Part shown: one piece after another, positions 1-15,000 of the stretch
How the letters are laid out: the number at the start of each line of letters is the position of its first letter
Numbering within the stretch: position 1 is the stretch's first letter
Assembly: GCF_037042905.1 (NCBI RefSeq)
Contig: NC_087257.1
Span: 24,561,001-24,625,000 of the forward strand
Length of the DNA: 64,000 nucleotides
Direction of reading: 5' to 3'
From: Lytechinus pictus
Lineage: Eukaryota; Echinodermata; Echinoidea; Temnopleuroida; Toxopneustidae
Notes under the pieces: model-generated
What the model was told of the DNA's origin: nothing
Seen by the model: the letters and a program-made list of their open reading frames with translations, nothing else
Database searches by the model: none
Made by a program: the position numbers and the translations under genes

Positions 1-285
1 GAGCGTCGTGGCCCAGTGGATTAGTCTCCGGACTTTGAAACAGAGGGTCGCGGGTTCAAATCCCAGCCATGGAGTAGTTTCCTTCAGCAAGGAATTCATC
101 CACAGTGTGCTGCACTCGACCCAGGTGAGGTAAATGGGTACCGGCAGGAAGTAATTCCTCAAAAAGCTGTGTGCACCGAATAGGTAGCCTAGCTTAGCCG
201 GGGTAATAATAATAGCAGGGCCCGCAGGGAGAACAGTTTTCGGAACTGAAGTGGCTACCCTGGGTAAATATACTGTTATTATTAT
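1..285 (+). mobile_element. tRNA-derived SINE, copy 1 (5' end outside window)
   Basis: Head GTGGCCCAGTGGATTAGTCT is a pol III A box, GGGTTCAAATCCCAG a B box; the body shares TTTCCTTCAGCAAG, CACTCGACCCAGGTGAGGTA and GGGTACCGGCAGGAAGTAAT with copies at 20489 and 43830, and the 3' end is a TTATTATTAT tail. Confidence 0.85.
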
Positions 286-517
286 CATAACTAGCATTAC
301 ATCTTCTTATAAATCATTTTGATACAGTGTAGGTGTCATTAAAAAAATCTGAATGAAAAAAAAATAGTTTTCTTTTTTCTCAAAACTTTTTCATATTCCT
401 TTTAGATAAAAATTGTAGGACAAAAATACACCTACAAATGATTACACCACTGCTTGTGTCATGAATGAAAGAACAGAACAGTAATTTTTTTAATGAATAA
501 TATCTAAAAACCATTAC

Positions 518-617
518 CGTCCATTCCTGATTGACAGCCAATCCGATGTCTTCAAAGTAGGTCATTGCACTTTCTCCGATCACCTGTCCGCTGATGTAAA
601 GTTGCTCTGGTCCTTTA
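518..617 (-). CDS. Integrin alpha exon 20 (calf-2 start)
   Basis: Residues 813-846. KGPEQLYISGQVIGESAMTY, FEDIGLAVNQEWT, matching LFFSGVVRGERAMQSERDVG of alpha7. Ends phase 0 at donor GTAATG; the next exon is left of the window. Confidence 0.93.
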
Positions 618-1388
618 CTGTAATCAAGAATCAAAACAAGAATGAATGAAATATGAATACAAATACATAAATTAAATTATTAGTACACTATATTTGTTGG
701 ATGCCAGGAATAGTGTCATGATTGTGTGCTAAGCCCCATGAGATGATTTTCTTTATGCTGGCTGAGGCATATTGACCTTTTTTTTTTTGTTTAATACCAT
801 GCATGCACAAGAGGACATCTCATTATTTCTTATTTGATTGTAGTATTATGTGTGATGAGATGAATAAATTATTATTATTAGACCCCGTATTACAAAGAGT
901 TGTGTTGATGCAATCAACAACTATGAAAAGCCAGCGACATACATGTTTTTTCATAATATTTTCTAGATAGTTTACATATTCATACGTTCATAATTTTCTT
1001 TAAAAATTCAGTGTGCTTCTGTTTGTTTAAAAAGGACAATGAGCAAATTTCCTTCCAAAAAAAATTATGATATTGATGGATTTCCATACAGTTGAGGTTG
1101 ATCGTATCAATCATAGCTCTTTGTTAGACGGGACCCTGATCTGCATCTGATAAAGCTAAATCAAAAGAAAGATTTGCAGTATAAAAACTCACCCGCTGAT
1201 TAGGATGTCGGTGATACTCTCGACTTCAATGGTGAAGCGTTTAATGTTGTTATCAGGATTAGAATCCTCAGCAGTATTATCAACCATTCTGAATAGAATA
1301 ATTGAAGATGAATAATGAAAACCATGACAGCAGCATTTCTAGTACTGATGATGATACTCGTCCTCCTCCTACTACTACTATGACCATT

Positions 1389-1429
<41 letters not shown>

Positions 1430-1561
1430 CACCACCACCACCACTACCACCACTACCACTACTACCATTACCATTATCACTACAATTACCATTACTACTA
1501 CTACTACTACTACTACTACTACCACTACTACTACCATTACCACTACTACCACTACTACCAT

Positions 1562-1618
<57 letters not shown>

Positions 1619-4600
1619 CACTACTACTACCACTACTACTACTACCACTTCTACTACCACCACTACAACTACTACTACTACTTCTTCTATAGATAATATG
1701 AACAGCATTAGGGAATTGAAACAGCAAAAACTACTGGTATGATATTGCATACATAAACAGATTTTGACTGTGACTGCCAAGACGAAAATCTATTATCAAT
1801 ATTAAATATGTCATGGTTCTCTGTAAAAAAACTAGATATATTTGTTCAAGATTTAAGAATAGACATTTGGACTAATTGGACAATTGTTTTACCTTAGCAA
1901 GTAATTTTACCATTATCTTCCTGTCAATTATTGAGACGTGAAGTTCACCCAAAAAAGATTCACAATCATTTTTACAACCATCTTTTCTCTTTCTAATTTT
2001 GTTTAATTTTTTAAATTTGAACTCATTTATTTATTCATTTATTCAATTCTTCATTTTTTTTTTTAGGAGGGGGGGGGGCAGACATTGCAGATTTTGAATC
2101 TCTATCTTAAGTTCTTCTACAATGAATAAAGTTGTGCATGTAATACTTTTGACACTACATATACCATTTTAAGCTTAGAATCTTAAAATGTTGGCTATTA
2201 ATCAAAGTAACTTACGAGGATGCTACAAGGGTGATGTTGAATTCCTCAGCATCAGGGGGTACATTAGAAGCATCATAACGAACAACAAACGAATCCTGGA
2301 AAACAACAATAATAATATATATTATCACCCGTATCAGACATCTGAGCTGGTCATTAACAAAGTCGTATTGCCCTACATTTTCTGAATATCAGGAAAGGAT
2401 AGGTATATTGTTTGTATTTTCCTCGGTCTCAATGCGTGTATTGACTTTGCACGCAGAGACGACGCAAAATATACCTTTGTATTTTCCCTGGTCTCACATC
2501 CGGGCCTTTGAGGAAGCGAATGAAGTGATACGCTTCATAATGTTCCGCGCACCAACGATCTACGTCATAATAAAGACAACGCTGGATCTGGGCGCTTGCA
2601 AGTACGTCATAATGGTAAAGTGCAGAGCCTAGACACTGATATTATCATGACACAACAGAACTCTATTCTTAAAAGATATCACTGTTATCATGATTTTTGC
2701 TCTAGATATCTGATTTGGATGATAATAAAAATATTGACTGCCCTTCTTTCGGGGAACATCAAATATATTGCCCTTAAAAGACCCATATTGCCCTCGTCTA
2801 AAGACTCTGGCCAGTATGATTCTTTTGCTGGCAATATATTTGATTTGCCCCTCAAGACCAGTCAATATTATATAAATATTGTCACCATTCACATAAACCA
2901 TGGCTAGTGCACACAAGATAGCGGTTCATTTACAAACATATTACAGGAATTAAATGTGACTTTAGGGGAGTGTTGCCAGAAACCAATTTGTGATCGATTG
3001 CACTTTTAAACTGCGAATATGTAATTCATAGATAAATTCTGACTATAGGCCTAAAGCATATAAATCACACTGTCAATTGCAGATTGATATTGGGACCTCA
3101 AGTTATTTTGTAATTAATGATTGACTGATTTTTAGACTAATTTTGACTGACATAGACTTCGTAATAAATGACTGCTTGATTTTGATACCTAACATTGATT
3201 TGAGATTAATAATTCATTGCTTGTAGGAGTAAAGATTGATAAGCAATAAAGATTGATTTGGGGACCAAAAATTATTTTGCGATTAAGGACTCAAAAACTT
3301 GACCGATCCTCCCTCCCTCTCACATCTCCTCCCCTGCCTCCCTCCCTCACTCCACCCACTCACTTACCCACCCACCCATCTTTCCCTCCCTCCCTCTTTC
3401 TCTCTGTCCGTCCGTCCGTCCATCCATTGATTCATCCCACTATCAACAATTCTCACACTTACCATTGTACCAGCTGAATACGGATTTCCAAGCTCACAGA
3501 TGATACTGGTTTCATTAGCTCCTTCTTCAAATGTCTCAGCATTGCAAGCTGCTGTGATTGCCTACAATGAAATAACAACAGGTTGGTTTTTCTTAAAGAA
3601 AGCATTTGTAAAGTTGAATAACCAAATGAATGAGCTTATTACTCAAAACAAACAAGAAAAAATATGAGGACAAGGGTTTGAGTCCCACCACAATACTTGC
3701 GTCCTTTGGCAAGGTGTTTATCTACATTTGCCACTCTCCACCCAGGTGTAGTAACTGGGTACCCGGCAGGAAGAAATTGCTTTCGCAAAGATTGAAATAA
3801 ACCTTCTTTCATGAAAAGTTTTGTCAGTGATTTTCACCAACTAATTAGCACTCAGCCAATCAGATGCAAGGATTTCAGTAGTTCATAACATCCAAGGGTG
3901 AAACCACTGACAAAACTCTTAGTGAAATGCTGCCCAAGGTTCCTTCTTACAAAGAGTTACGATTGGTCCGATCAACCTCAGCTATATGGAAATCCATCAT
4001 TGTCATAATTTCTACTAGAGGAAATTTGCACAATGTCCTTTTTTCAACAAAGAGGAGCATACTGCAATGTGAAGGAAAAGATGAATATACATCATATTAA
4101 GATGTTGACATAGCTGGCTTTCCATAGTTGTGATTGATTGGATCTATCGCAACTACTTGTAAGACAGGGCCCTGTCTTACAAAGAGTTATGATTGATCCG
4201 ATCAATCTCAAGTGTATGGAAATCCATCAATGTCATAATTTTTTCTTCAGAGAATTTGCACGATGTCCGTTGTAAACAAAGAGAGGCACACTAAATTTTC
4301 AAGAAAATTATGAATATATGAATGTACATCATATCTAGAAATTATTCTAAACAAACATGCTTTTTAGACATTGACGTTGCTGGCTTTCCATAGCTGTGGT
4401 GGATCTGGGCCCCGTCTTACAAAGAGTTGCAATTGCAAATATGGACGACCTGCAACGTCACCATGTATTATGCATGTTTGTTCACAATAATTTCTAGCGA
4501 TGATGTATATTCATGCATTCTTCTTTTTCTTGAAAATTCACTGTGTTTCTCTTTGGTTACAAAAGACATTGTGCAAATTTCCTGTAGAAAAAATTATGAC

Positions 4601-5951
4601 CCTGGTGGATTTCCATAGAATTACGATTAATTGGATCAATCGTAACTCTTGTAAGATGGGGCCCAGGTTTGACAATGCATGATCATACCGGTGAATCAGA
4701 TGAGAGGGATATAAATCCAAGGTAGGATGGATATGTGATGACAAGCCTGGCATCGTAGGCATCCTCTTCCCGGTTGGCGATGTTAACGCTCATGGAGATC
4801 TCCAGCTGCTGGCCAACTCTTAGCACTGGTGGAGTACTGGGAGAGGGGTCAAGGGTCAAAGTATGAAGGTGAGAATATTGAAAGGTGATTACGATTTGTC
4901 TTCCTCCCTTATTCATATCATTATTGATCACTTATTCATTATATATTTACATAATTATTTACAATTTATTATTCAAATAAACATTTTCTGAACAGTGCAG
5001 TCCAAAGTCACGGCTTTACAAACAGCAGGGCATAGCATGACATTAGGAAGTCCACTATGGTAGAGAAGACAATAATTTGTCTGAAATTTTAATGCTGGAA
5101 AAACCTTGAATTGTTCAATAAGTAGCTCACATCCTATTCAAATTAAAAGATGCCATTGAAATGAGGACTGACAGTCTAAGGCCCTCTCTGAGGTACAATA
5201 ATAATGGGTATTACCAGGTGACAATTTTGCACTATTAAAGATAAATGCCAGTTGTGGTAACAATCTCAAAATGACTTTTAACAGAATCCAATATAATGAC
5301 CACCCAAGTGTCTGTTTGTATGAATAAAAATTATGTGTCAATACAAAGGATTCTGGAAGAAATTGTGTAATTGCTGAGAAATAAGCAAAATAAGTGCGAA
5401 TTTCGGCACTTCCATCGGGTCTTTTTTACAGCAATAATAATATACACTGTCCAACGTGTGCCTATCTGTGTTGGCGATCTTCTGTGTGATCGTTTTTTCA
5501 GCTTAGATTTTATGATTTCACAAAGTTCAGTTTATGTAACTTTACCAGATCTCGATCCACGATGATATAGTAATACTTAACCTTGGTTTTACAGACTTTC
5601 TCACGAAATCAGTGTTTTACTGCAACTACTTTCATTTAGCTTTAAATCAACTGAATTTAACCTGGGTAATCAGATTACAAAACCAACGCTCGTCCGACTT
5701 ACATATTGTACCACCCCATTAGAATAGGGCTTTTCTTTACAGTGAATACCATACATGAATACAACTAAATTTGTAAAGTCTTTAGAGAAGTCTTTGTGAT
5801 GTATTAAGCACTATAAAACCTGAATATTATCAATGTTGATGTAAATATATTTATCATGATAAGCATTATTTTTATCATCACCTTCATCACCATCATCATC
5901 ATCAGCATCATCATCACCATCATCATGATCATCATCATCACCACCACAATC

Positions 5952-5982
<31 letters not shown>

Positions 5983-5986
5983 CCAC

Positions 5987-6030
<44 letters not shown>

Positions 6031-9000
6031 CCATCATCACCATCATCATCATCATCCTCATCATCATCACCATCACCATCATTATGATTATGATCACTAT
6101 TATTATTACTATTATTATCATTATTTGTAGTAGAATCAAATGAGACTGATCATGTCACAATCACACAGGCAAAACAGACCCCAGACTGACAAAAGCTATT
6201 GCATTACCGACAATGGCTTGACATTGGTCAGTTTGGAGTCAGGTTCGTTAGTGTGACAGAACCACTCAGGCCCGTATTCTGAAGTCGGGTTTAACTTAAA
6301 CTCAGGTTTAAAGTTGTGGTTTAAGTATGGACAGCCAATTGTTACATAAATCACTAACAGTAGGTATATAATATTTCAGCTCATTTGGCTCTCAAATCAT
6401 TCATAATTATCTAAGAAGTGTAAATGGATGATTGTCTTCACCATCGATGAATCAAGAAAGAGCACAGCAAACATAAGAAACGTACAACTTAATGAAAAAA
6501 ATGATACTTTTGGCTGTCCATACTTAAACCACAACTTTAACCCTGAGTTTAACTTAAACCTGACTTCAGAATACGGGCCTTAGAGTTCAAAGACTCACCC
6601 TTCAACATCTATTGAAGCACTGACATCGAGATCAGTGATACACTTTCCATCATCCTTGGCGCATTCTTTGCTGAAATGAACCTGGATTAAACAAAAAAAT
6701 ACAACAGAATTACTTGCAAAGGTCAAAGGGGGGGGGGGACAAAAATTTACCTGCATTTTAGATGATAATGATAGAGTTTCACTTTAGATATGCCTTCTAC
6801 ATTGGTCATAAATGACACATTTCAACATCACAAGCTGTAAAGGTGGAATGAAAATGTGAGGTTGTACCTGAAATATACATACATGAGCAGTGACTTTGGT
6901 TAGACAGTGTATGTGCATTTCACAGAATCCTTGCACAGATTTAAGCCTGATGCAAAGGGACTCTGATAGGACACAAAGCAGCGACACAAATGTACACAAA
7001 ATAACCCTAATCCCGTTGCATACTAGTTGCATGACAGTATCAGGCCTTAAAGGAATGGTCCGGGCTGAAAATATTTATATCTAAATAAATATAGTAAAAT
7101 TCAGAAAGCAAAATGCTGAAAATTTAATCACAATCGGATAACAAATAACGAAGTTATTGAATTTCAAAGTTTATCAATATTTTATGAAAACAGTTATATG
7201 CACATCGTCATGAATATTCATTAGGTGGGCTAATGTCACATCCCCACTTTCCTTGTTATTACATGAAATTATAAATGTTTCATCTTTTCATACATGTGTA
7301 AATGATGTGTCTCCATTATGATGAAATAAGTTGCGGCAATAAATAACTAATGCACTTAATTAGTTATCAATTCAATTGTTTTAGTTCTTGGTAGAACAAT
7401 TTTGAATAAACCTAATATCATATCCAGACCTTCATTTTTGAGGAGCGCGATCGCGCCGGCGCTCCTACCGCGCTCCTTTAAAAAAATAAGGAGAGCAAAA
7501 AATCACGCTCCTTAAAAAAAAAAAAAAAAAAAAAAAAAATGAAAAAAAAAATTGCTAAAATTTCACATTTCACATCTTTAAATCTATGAAATGGTCTTCT
7601 TTTTTCCATAATTCCTTGAAATTACTTTGATTTAGTTGAAAACTATCAGAAAAATTAAGAATATTAATCTCTTTCCCGACTCTGATTTTAATTTAAACTC
7701 GGTAAATATTTGCAGTCCCATGTAGTCCCATATGTAGATTTTCATGGCAGCACCATGAAAGTCTACATGTGGGACTACAATATTTACCGAGGTAAGTTCA
7801 AATCAGAGTCGGGAAAGAGGTGAATATTCTTCATTTTTCTGATAGTTTTCAACTAAATCAAAGTAATTTCAAGGTATTATGGAAAAAAGAAGGCCATTTC
7901 ATGGATTTAAAGATGTAAAATGTAAAATTTTAGCAATTTTTTTTTTTTCAATTTTTTTTTTTTTTTTTTTTTCCAATTTTTTTTTCCAATTTTTTTTTTA
8001 GCAGTAGCGCATACGACATCTTGTAAACGTATTGACGTGATCCAGGCCTAGTTTCACCACAGATTAATTAATAGCTAACACAGCTACTGCATGTATACAA
8101 TGTTAAGAAAAATCTACAATTTATCATACATGTATTGTAATGAATTGATTTGAGCTCCTCACGGAGAGCGATTCTGAGGAGCTCAATTGAGCTCCTCAGA
8201 AAAATAAGGAGAGCGATTTATTGAGCTCCACGAAATTATAAACGTGAAGGACTGCATATCATAAAATACAAAAGAACAAGTAGGGATATGACATCATCAG
8301 CCAACCTAATGAATATTCACACAGACATGCCTAGAACTGTTTCACCGGAATAATGCAAATCTTTAAAATTCAATAACTTCATTATTTGCTATCCGATTTT
8401 GATGAAATATTCAGCATTTTGCTCTGTGAATTTACTTTATTTATTGAGATATAAATATCTCCAGCCTGGACCATCCCTTTAAATTTTGAGGTTTTTACCG
8501 CAAGGTCACTTTCCTACAGGGTATGTGTCTACATAACAAATAAGGGGTACAAAAATATGTAAGGCAAATGGGATGAGCATAGAGGCCAATCTAAAGAGCA
8601 TGGCCTTGAATCAATTTGAGCCCTGTTAACAGACCTGCCAACCTCTGGGAATGAAAAACTGTATTCTGTGATTAAAACAACAGTATTTTTCCCCAAAAAA
8701 GTGTATTTTATAATAAAATGCTTGGCGCACTTGCTCATCGCGACGCTCAAGCTGCATGCAAGCTAAAATGCGCACTGCTCTTGCAGATGAAAAAGAGAAA
8801 CATTGAAACATGTGTATATCTTCACACTGGGTTTAACAAAATGATTGAAAAAAAAACAAGTTACCTGAAACTACATTGATCTAATAACCATATTTGAGTA
8901 CGTTTTATGAAATAGAGACATATAGAGATGATTTTTATAATAAATTACGATTTTGTAAAAAAAAAAATAATAAAAAAAACGTACTAAATACGCCTAAAAC

Positions 9001-12000
9001 GTACTGGTTGGCAGGTCTGCCTGTATATCTTTTTCATTCAGTGGTGACTACCATCTCAGTAGGCAACAGGTTAATCCATTCCCTTCTAGAAACAGATGGA
9101 CCTTGTACAAAATACATAGGGATTATAGAATTCAGTATTCAACATTTTAACTTTAATTATATTAGATTCCCTTTTAACTTACCTCCTCTATCAGTACTGT
9201 TTGGGTGTTTTCCTGAAGAATAGGGAAGGGGGTCATGCTGGGGAGGGGCTCACCGGGCTGCGGCATGATGGCTTCTTCTTCAGGTATGTAGTATGTCAGG
9301 TTGATTGGGATTGGGCGGAAGATGTCGGTGTAGCCGGGCTGTGAGTAATAAAAACAAACATAAAGTGACTTTCACTGCATTTACATTTCATGCAACAACG
9401 TGCCACTGATTTACAACTACACTGTAAAAAATATTGGGTGAATTTTTTTACCACCACGAGGGGAGGGTGATTATGTGTCCAACCAATTTTGGGCAGTATT
9501 TTACCCAATATGGGAAGCATATTGTCCAGGAAGGTTAATAATAAGCAGCAATTACTTTAGAATGGGCAAAATTTTCATCACACTGGATAAATAAAAATGC
9601 CCTAAAGAACTGCCCAATGTTGGTTGGACACAATTACCCTCATGGAGCAATTGAAAAGCAATTCTGGAATTCCTACATATTGACAAAAATAATAGTACAT
9701 TTCATAATTTTTGGTGCAATTCCATTACAATAAGATGGTTTCTTCCAAGCAATTGAGTTTTCGGAACTATTGGTTAGATTGTATTTATCTTGTTATCGGA
9801 AAATAGGTGAAAGTCTTTTTTTATCATGATACCTCTTTTTCACGTGTAACTGGAATTAGATATGAGCTTTCCCTTTTTTAATCCAAGGCTTCAGAAGAAA
9901 GCGCATATAACCTAAAAGCCGGAATATCGGCTTCAAGTCATGTAACTCGAAAAGCAAGGGTTTTAGATGTCAGGTGACCTTTTAAAAATGACGTCATCTT
10001 GGAGATATTCAGTCGATAACTTCAGTTTATAACTTCATCAATAAATGGTTTCTATTTTAAATATACTATCCTACCAAAGAGGCTTGTGCGATTATACACA
10101 GCGAGTCGTATACGGACTATGCATAAGCTATCAATTGAACCTTACTTTCGTAAAAGCAGTGATTTTGAGAAAAATTTGAGATTATTGTTAGTACAGGAAG
10201 ATACACAACATCAGCCAGGCCAGGCCGGTTACCAGCGGAGTAAGGTGCTGCTGGCATGGCTGGGCTCGATTCATAAAAACAGGGGATTATATATTTCAAT
10301 TGTCATGTATTTCTTCATTTTGCAGATAAGCTTGATATCTGCATATAATTCAAGGTGAGGGTCACGACCTTGCCAAAGAATTCAGGGTTCAAAGCATTAC
10401 AGAGGATAACTAAACCAGAGTATTCTGATTGAGAGTGCGTTATTCAATGATTCAATATTCTTCTCACCTTCAGAACGACATTGTAGTTTGGAGTGCACGC
10501 CTCATCGTCGTTTGTAATATCGAGTGTCTGCTTGGTCAGAGAATGAATTCCGCTGTCCTCGAATACCACCCGAGAATTGAGAACCTTACTGCGTCTGAGT
10601 CCTTCCGCCTCAATGTCGAAGTTTATGGCTGTAAGAGACACAAGCATGGAGATGTTCGACTTCAACATCATGAAACCCTTCACTTATAAATTGTAAATAA
10701 GATTATCCATACCACACCATTGTTAGCTAATTTTTTTCACAGAACGGGTTCCTAGCTTTTTAAGAATACAAAATTCAGATTTTTCCCTGATGATTATTTA
10801 AACCCATTCCCAGTTTCGCATGTTTTCTAAGTTGTTGCAGTAAATAACATGAATTTTCAGTATGAAAATAATAATGTAAAACGAATTAGTTCCAAAATAA
10901 CCAGTCATCCAATGGATGTTGTTTTGATATGCAACAAAATATAACAGAGTCTGACTGACTACCGTGCTTTCGACTTATGGGCTGATCAAAATTCCCTGAT
11001 TTTTCCCTCATTTGAGGTATTTTCCCCTGACTGGAAATACGTGAAATAATTTTCCCTGATGGGCTGGGAACCCTGCAGAAACCGAGGGGGAGAGCCATGA
11101 AATTATTCAAACCCCCCCCCCCCCCCCCATGCTTGGGAATATTTGAAAAAAACAGTTAATCTTCGACTAATTAGAAAATACTATTTCACATGATAAAACA
11201 GTAACATGAAATAAAATTATTGAAAAGAGATGTACAATACTTACTAATGGGATCATTGAATTCTGGTGCAAGGCAATAGTAGGACATGCACAGCTGTACT
11301 TGAAAGCTTTATGGATAGAAAAAAGAAAAGTACTTTTGAATTCATCTGCTGGGTTAAAATAGCGAATATTCAAGACACACATGAATATATTCACAAGTAC
11401 ACTCAATTGCAAAATAGCACAGCTTTAATTATTAATTGAATCTACCATTTCAAAGAGATGTCATAGACCCGTTTATCACAACTAATCAAATACTTTTTTT
11501 TCCTCCAATAATGTACAAACATAATTTCATCATTCTTGCAATTTATTCTAATTCAATCACAAACTGCTCTGTTCTAAAATCAACCAAATTGATGTTTCAA
11601 ATAGGACAATGCACAAGTACTGGTGAGCGTGTGACCTCATCAGTGGCCCGTAACACGAAGCTTAGCAATGATCGTAGAACATTTTTCTATGACTGATTCC
11701 ATTGGCTACAATGTACAATCAATCGTAGAAATCAAGCGTACGATTAATCGCTAACCTTTGTGTTACGGGACCCACGTGTCATTTTTATTATGAATGTGTT
11801 GTGCATGTTACCATTCTGTGGAATTAAGTGGTGCTTCAAAATATCATTACATCTGAATTTGATGAAATTTTTCAGTGTTATCCTTTTTTTTTGGACCCTC
11901 CTCAATTTTGTTGTTTCATCTCATTTTTGGAGGAGTTGAATTAACAATGAAAATTCACATATAAAAATATGTTGGAATATACTTTTAGCTTACACCAGCA

Positions 12001-15000
12001 TACAGCACAAATGTTTGAGATATGCTTGGCATAGCTTTATTTTGATACAGAACTGAGAGGTTACAACAGGGGAGCGCTTCATGAAAGAGTTCATCAGTTA
12101 TTTTCAACGAATAACTTCCTCTGAGCCAATCAGATGCAAGAATTTACAGTAGCTTATAACATCTGTCATTTAAACGCACTGACACAACCTTTAATGAAAC
12201 ACCCCCCAGGTGAAGAAAAAGTTTGAAGTAGAGATTTTCACCTACCATATGGAATCCCTATTGGAGTATACACAGTTAGTGCTATTTGGGTCTATCTCAG
12301 TCAAGCTCAGGGTGAGTGAAGCTTCAATGTTGATCACAGGACGCCCTCTAAAGGATAAAAAAAGTGAAATAAAGTGAATGATTGCTATGTTTTGTGAAAG
12401 AGAAATCTTATCAAAACTGTGTGCATTCATTCATTTAGATTTGCCATGACGGTTTAAATCTAATAATGTTGTCGGATGGAAATGTTACCTGTCTGGGGCG
12501 GTTTGGGGGGAATAAAGTATCTCAGTTCAAGAATCAGCTTCAGATGAGATAGAATTTAAAGCTGCAGTTGTCGGTTTGATTTGCTTTACCTTGATGAATC
12601 CATGTGCTACAAGAGTGTTGTGAGGATTTAAATCAGTATCCTTGTAAGAAGTGGAGACTTATCGTTCAAACATGGTGCTAAGACGCTCCCCAAATCAACC
12701 AGGGTCCTGTCTTACAGAGTTACGATTGATCCAATCAACCACAACCATGTAAAGCCAGCAACTTCAACATCTAAAACATATTTGTTAAAAATACTTTTCT
12801 AGATAGGATGTACATTAAAACATTAACAGTTTTCTTGAAAATTCAGTGTGCTTTTCTTTGTCTTCAAAGGGCATTGTGCAAATTGCTTTAAAAAAAAAAC
12901 CTTGACTTTAATGGATTTCCATATACTTGAGTTTCATCCAATCAATCGTAACTCTTTGTAAGACGGGACCCTGATGTCCTACAATTGATTGCTGATCCAC
13001 TTCTTGAAGCAAAAGTTTAAACTGAACGCTACAGCTAAAATTGATATCAATAGCAAAATTGCAACAGAAATTTTGCAATTGATTTTAAGTCTACCATGAA
13101 ATAACAATTTTTACGCCTTTACTCATAAGTTGACCCATTTTATTAATATTTATTTTCTTGCTCTCCTACTTATAATCCTAAAATTTTCATTTCTAGCCGA
13201 ATTATTATTGTTAAATGTAAATTTTACGGTTGCGTTTTTATTCTTGGATGTCACCTTACAAGCAAGTCCAGGTCGGGGTGGACAGCTTTTGGGCTAGAGT
13301 AATTTGTTTTACTTTTTCCTTTCCCTGGCAACCTGGACTTGTAGTATACAAATCCTTGTTCCTTCTCTCTTTCTACTCAAGTATTTTCTTTGAAACTTAA
13401 TCTTTGTTGAAATGCCACATAAAATACTATTAATATATTCCTGCGACACCCCTTTAGAGCAGGTTTAGGATGTAATCATCAACTCACCTAAGAACGGCAA
13501 TCTGCTGGACCTCATAGGCACCAATGGTGATCTCTGGGAACCCGTTCCCATCCAGATCGACACCGCCCGAGATGGAGTACCCAAAGGATGCGTTGGGGTA
13601 GGGGTAACCGTTGACCCCCATTGGTAGATCAGAGGGGGTAATCTTCTGAGCGGCCGGTTGTCTGATGCCATCCTGGCTGTGACCAAGGTAGATGTAAACC
13701 GCGCCTTGACCGTTGTTCTCATAGGGTGCACCGATGGCAATGTCTGTGAGAGAAAAATGGGTGATTTCGAATTAAATGCTGGTTTTAGGGTTAACACCAA
13801 TTTGTTCAGGGCTTTCAATGATATGATAATATTTTCTAAATCCAATGTAAGTTTGAGCATCAATAATGCAATCATTAATATTTCTATTATTCCAAAGTAA
13901 GTTTGAGGCATTAAAATGTGAGTAGTATCTTTCTACACTGCAATTTTTTTCATTATTACCATTATTTTGACGAAATTTTTGCTAGTTCAAGTTTTTCCTA
14001 TCCATTCAAATGAACTTGCGATGTTAATTTGGCCTATCAGTTGAGGAAAATTGCAAAATTTTACCATTAATGGTAATTCTGGCAACAATGTCAACTACTT
14101 TAGTAAAAATACTTCTAAAGCCAATACAAATCATTATTTTGAAATACGGATTTCAAAGTCAATCACCATTGACAGTAAGTTACAATCAATCACAAAATCT
14201 ATGCAATCCATCCCTTGTCTTTCCCAGTATTTTTTTCATTGAAAAAATTGAAAGGATAGCAAGTTATCTTGTGAAAGCTTACCTTCAAAGCCATCAAGGT
14301 TTATATCTCCAATATTTGCAAGGACTTGTCCAAAAAGAGAATCAATTGGTCCATACAGTTTGATTGGTTCGACATTATCAAATGTACCCTGTTGAAGAAG
14401 AAGAGAGGAATGAATCCATCACAATTAAATCATTTGTCAAGTAAATCAAAAGATCAAATCGTTATTTAGTTGAGTATTATTTATCAAGTTAATATTTCTA
14501 AACATTAGGTACCCCTTTATAAGGTGGGATGCATGCATAGATGATGTCTACTTCAGGTGGTTTTAAAGAAATGAGACCCGATTCCAACAGAATGATGATA
14601 ACTAGGATGGCAACAAAAACAGAACAAAAAGATCTTCTTTTTTTTATCTGTGGTAGCCAAGCCTTCAAATAGGCTTGTCATCACAAAATATGGCATTTAT
14701 CCTTTTCTGTTCTATATTATGATAAAAAAAACATGTAATCATTACCCTTTACTATTATAAAAAGTTGAGTGCATGAAAAGTAGACAGAAAATCTCATGAT
14801 TTATACCTCAGTCACATTTGCTATACGGCAACCATAAAGCAAGTCGAAAACAACCTATATGTATCTATTACATGTTAAACGACTGTTTTCGACAAGCGGT
14901 ACGGCCACCATAGGGCAAATGTGACTGAGGTATTAGGTTTCTGGTTTGGGTTGGCTAAGATTTGAACCCATGACCTCCCATTTACGAGGCAAGTATTCTG

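Noticed and set aside
1200-1780. Long poly-Ser, poly-Val and poly-Thr open frames on both strands
   Set aside because: They are translations of the ACT/ACC microsatellite; no splice context or family similarity.
2596-2916. Similar peptides on opposite strands
   Set aside because: Explained by the inverted repeat centred near 2802.
5804-6143. Poly-Met and poly-Ile open frames
   Set aside because: Translations of the ATC microsatellite in an integrin intron.
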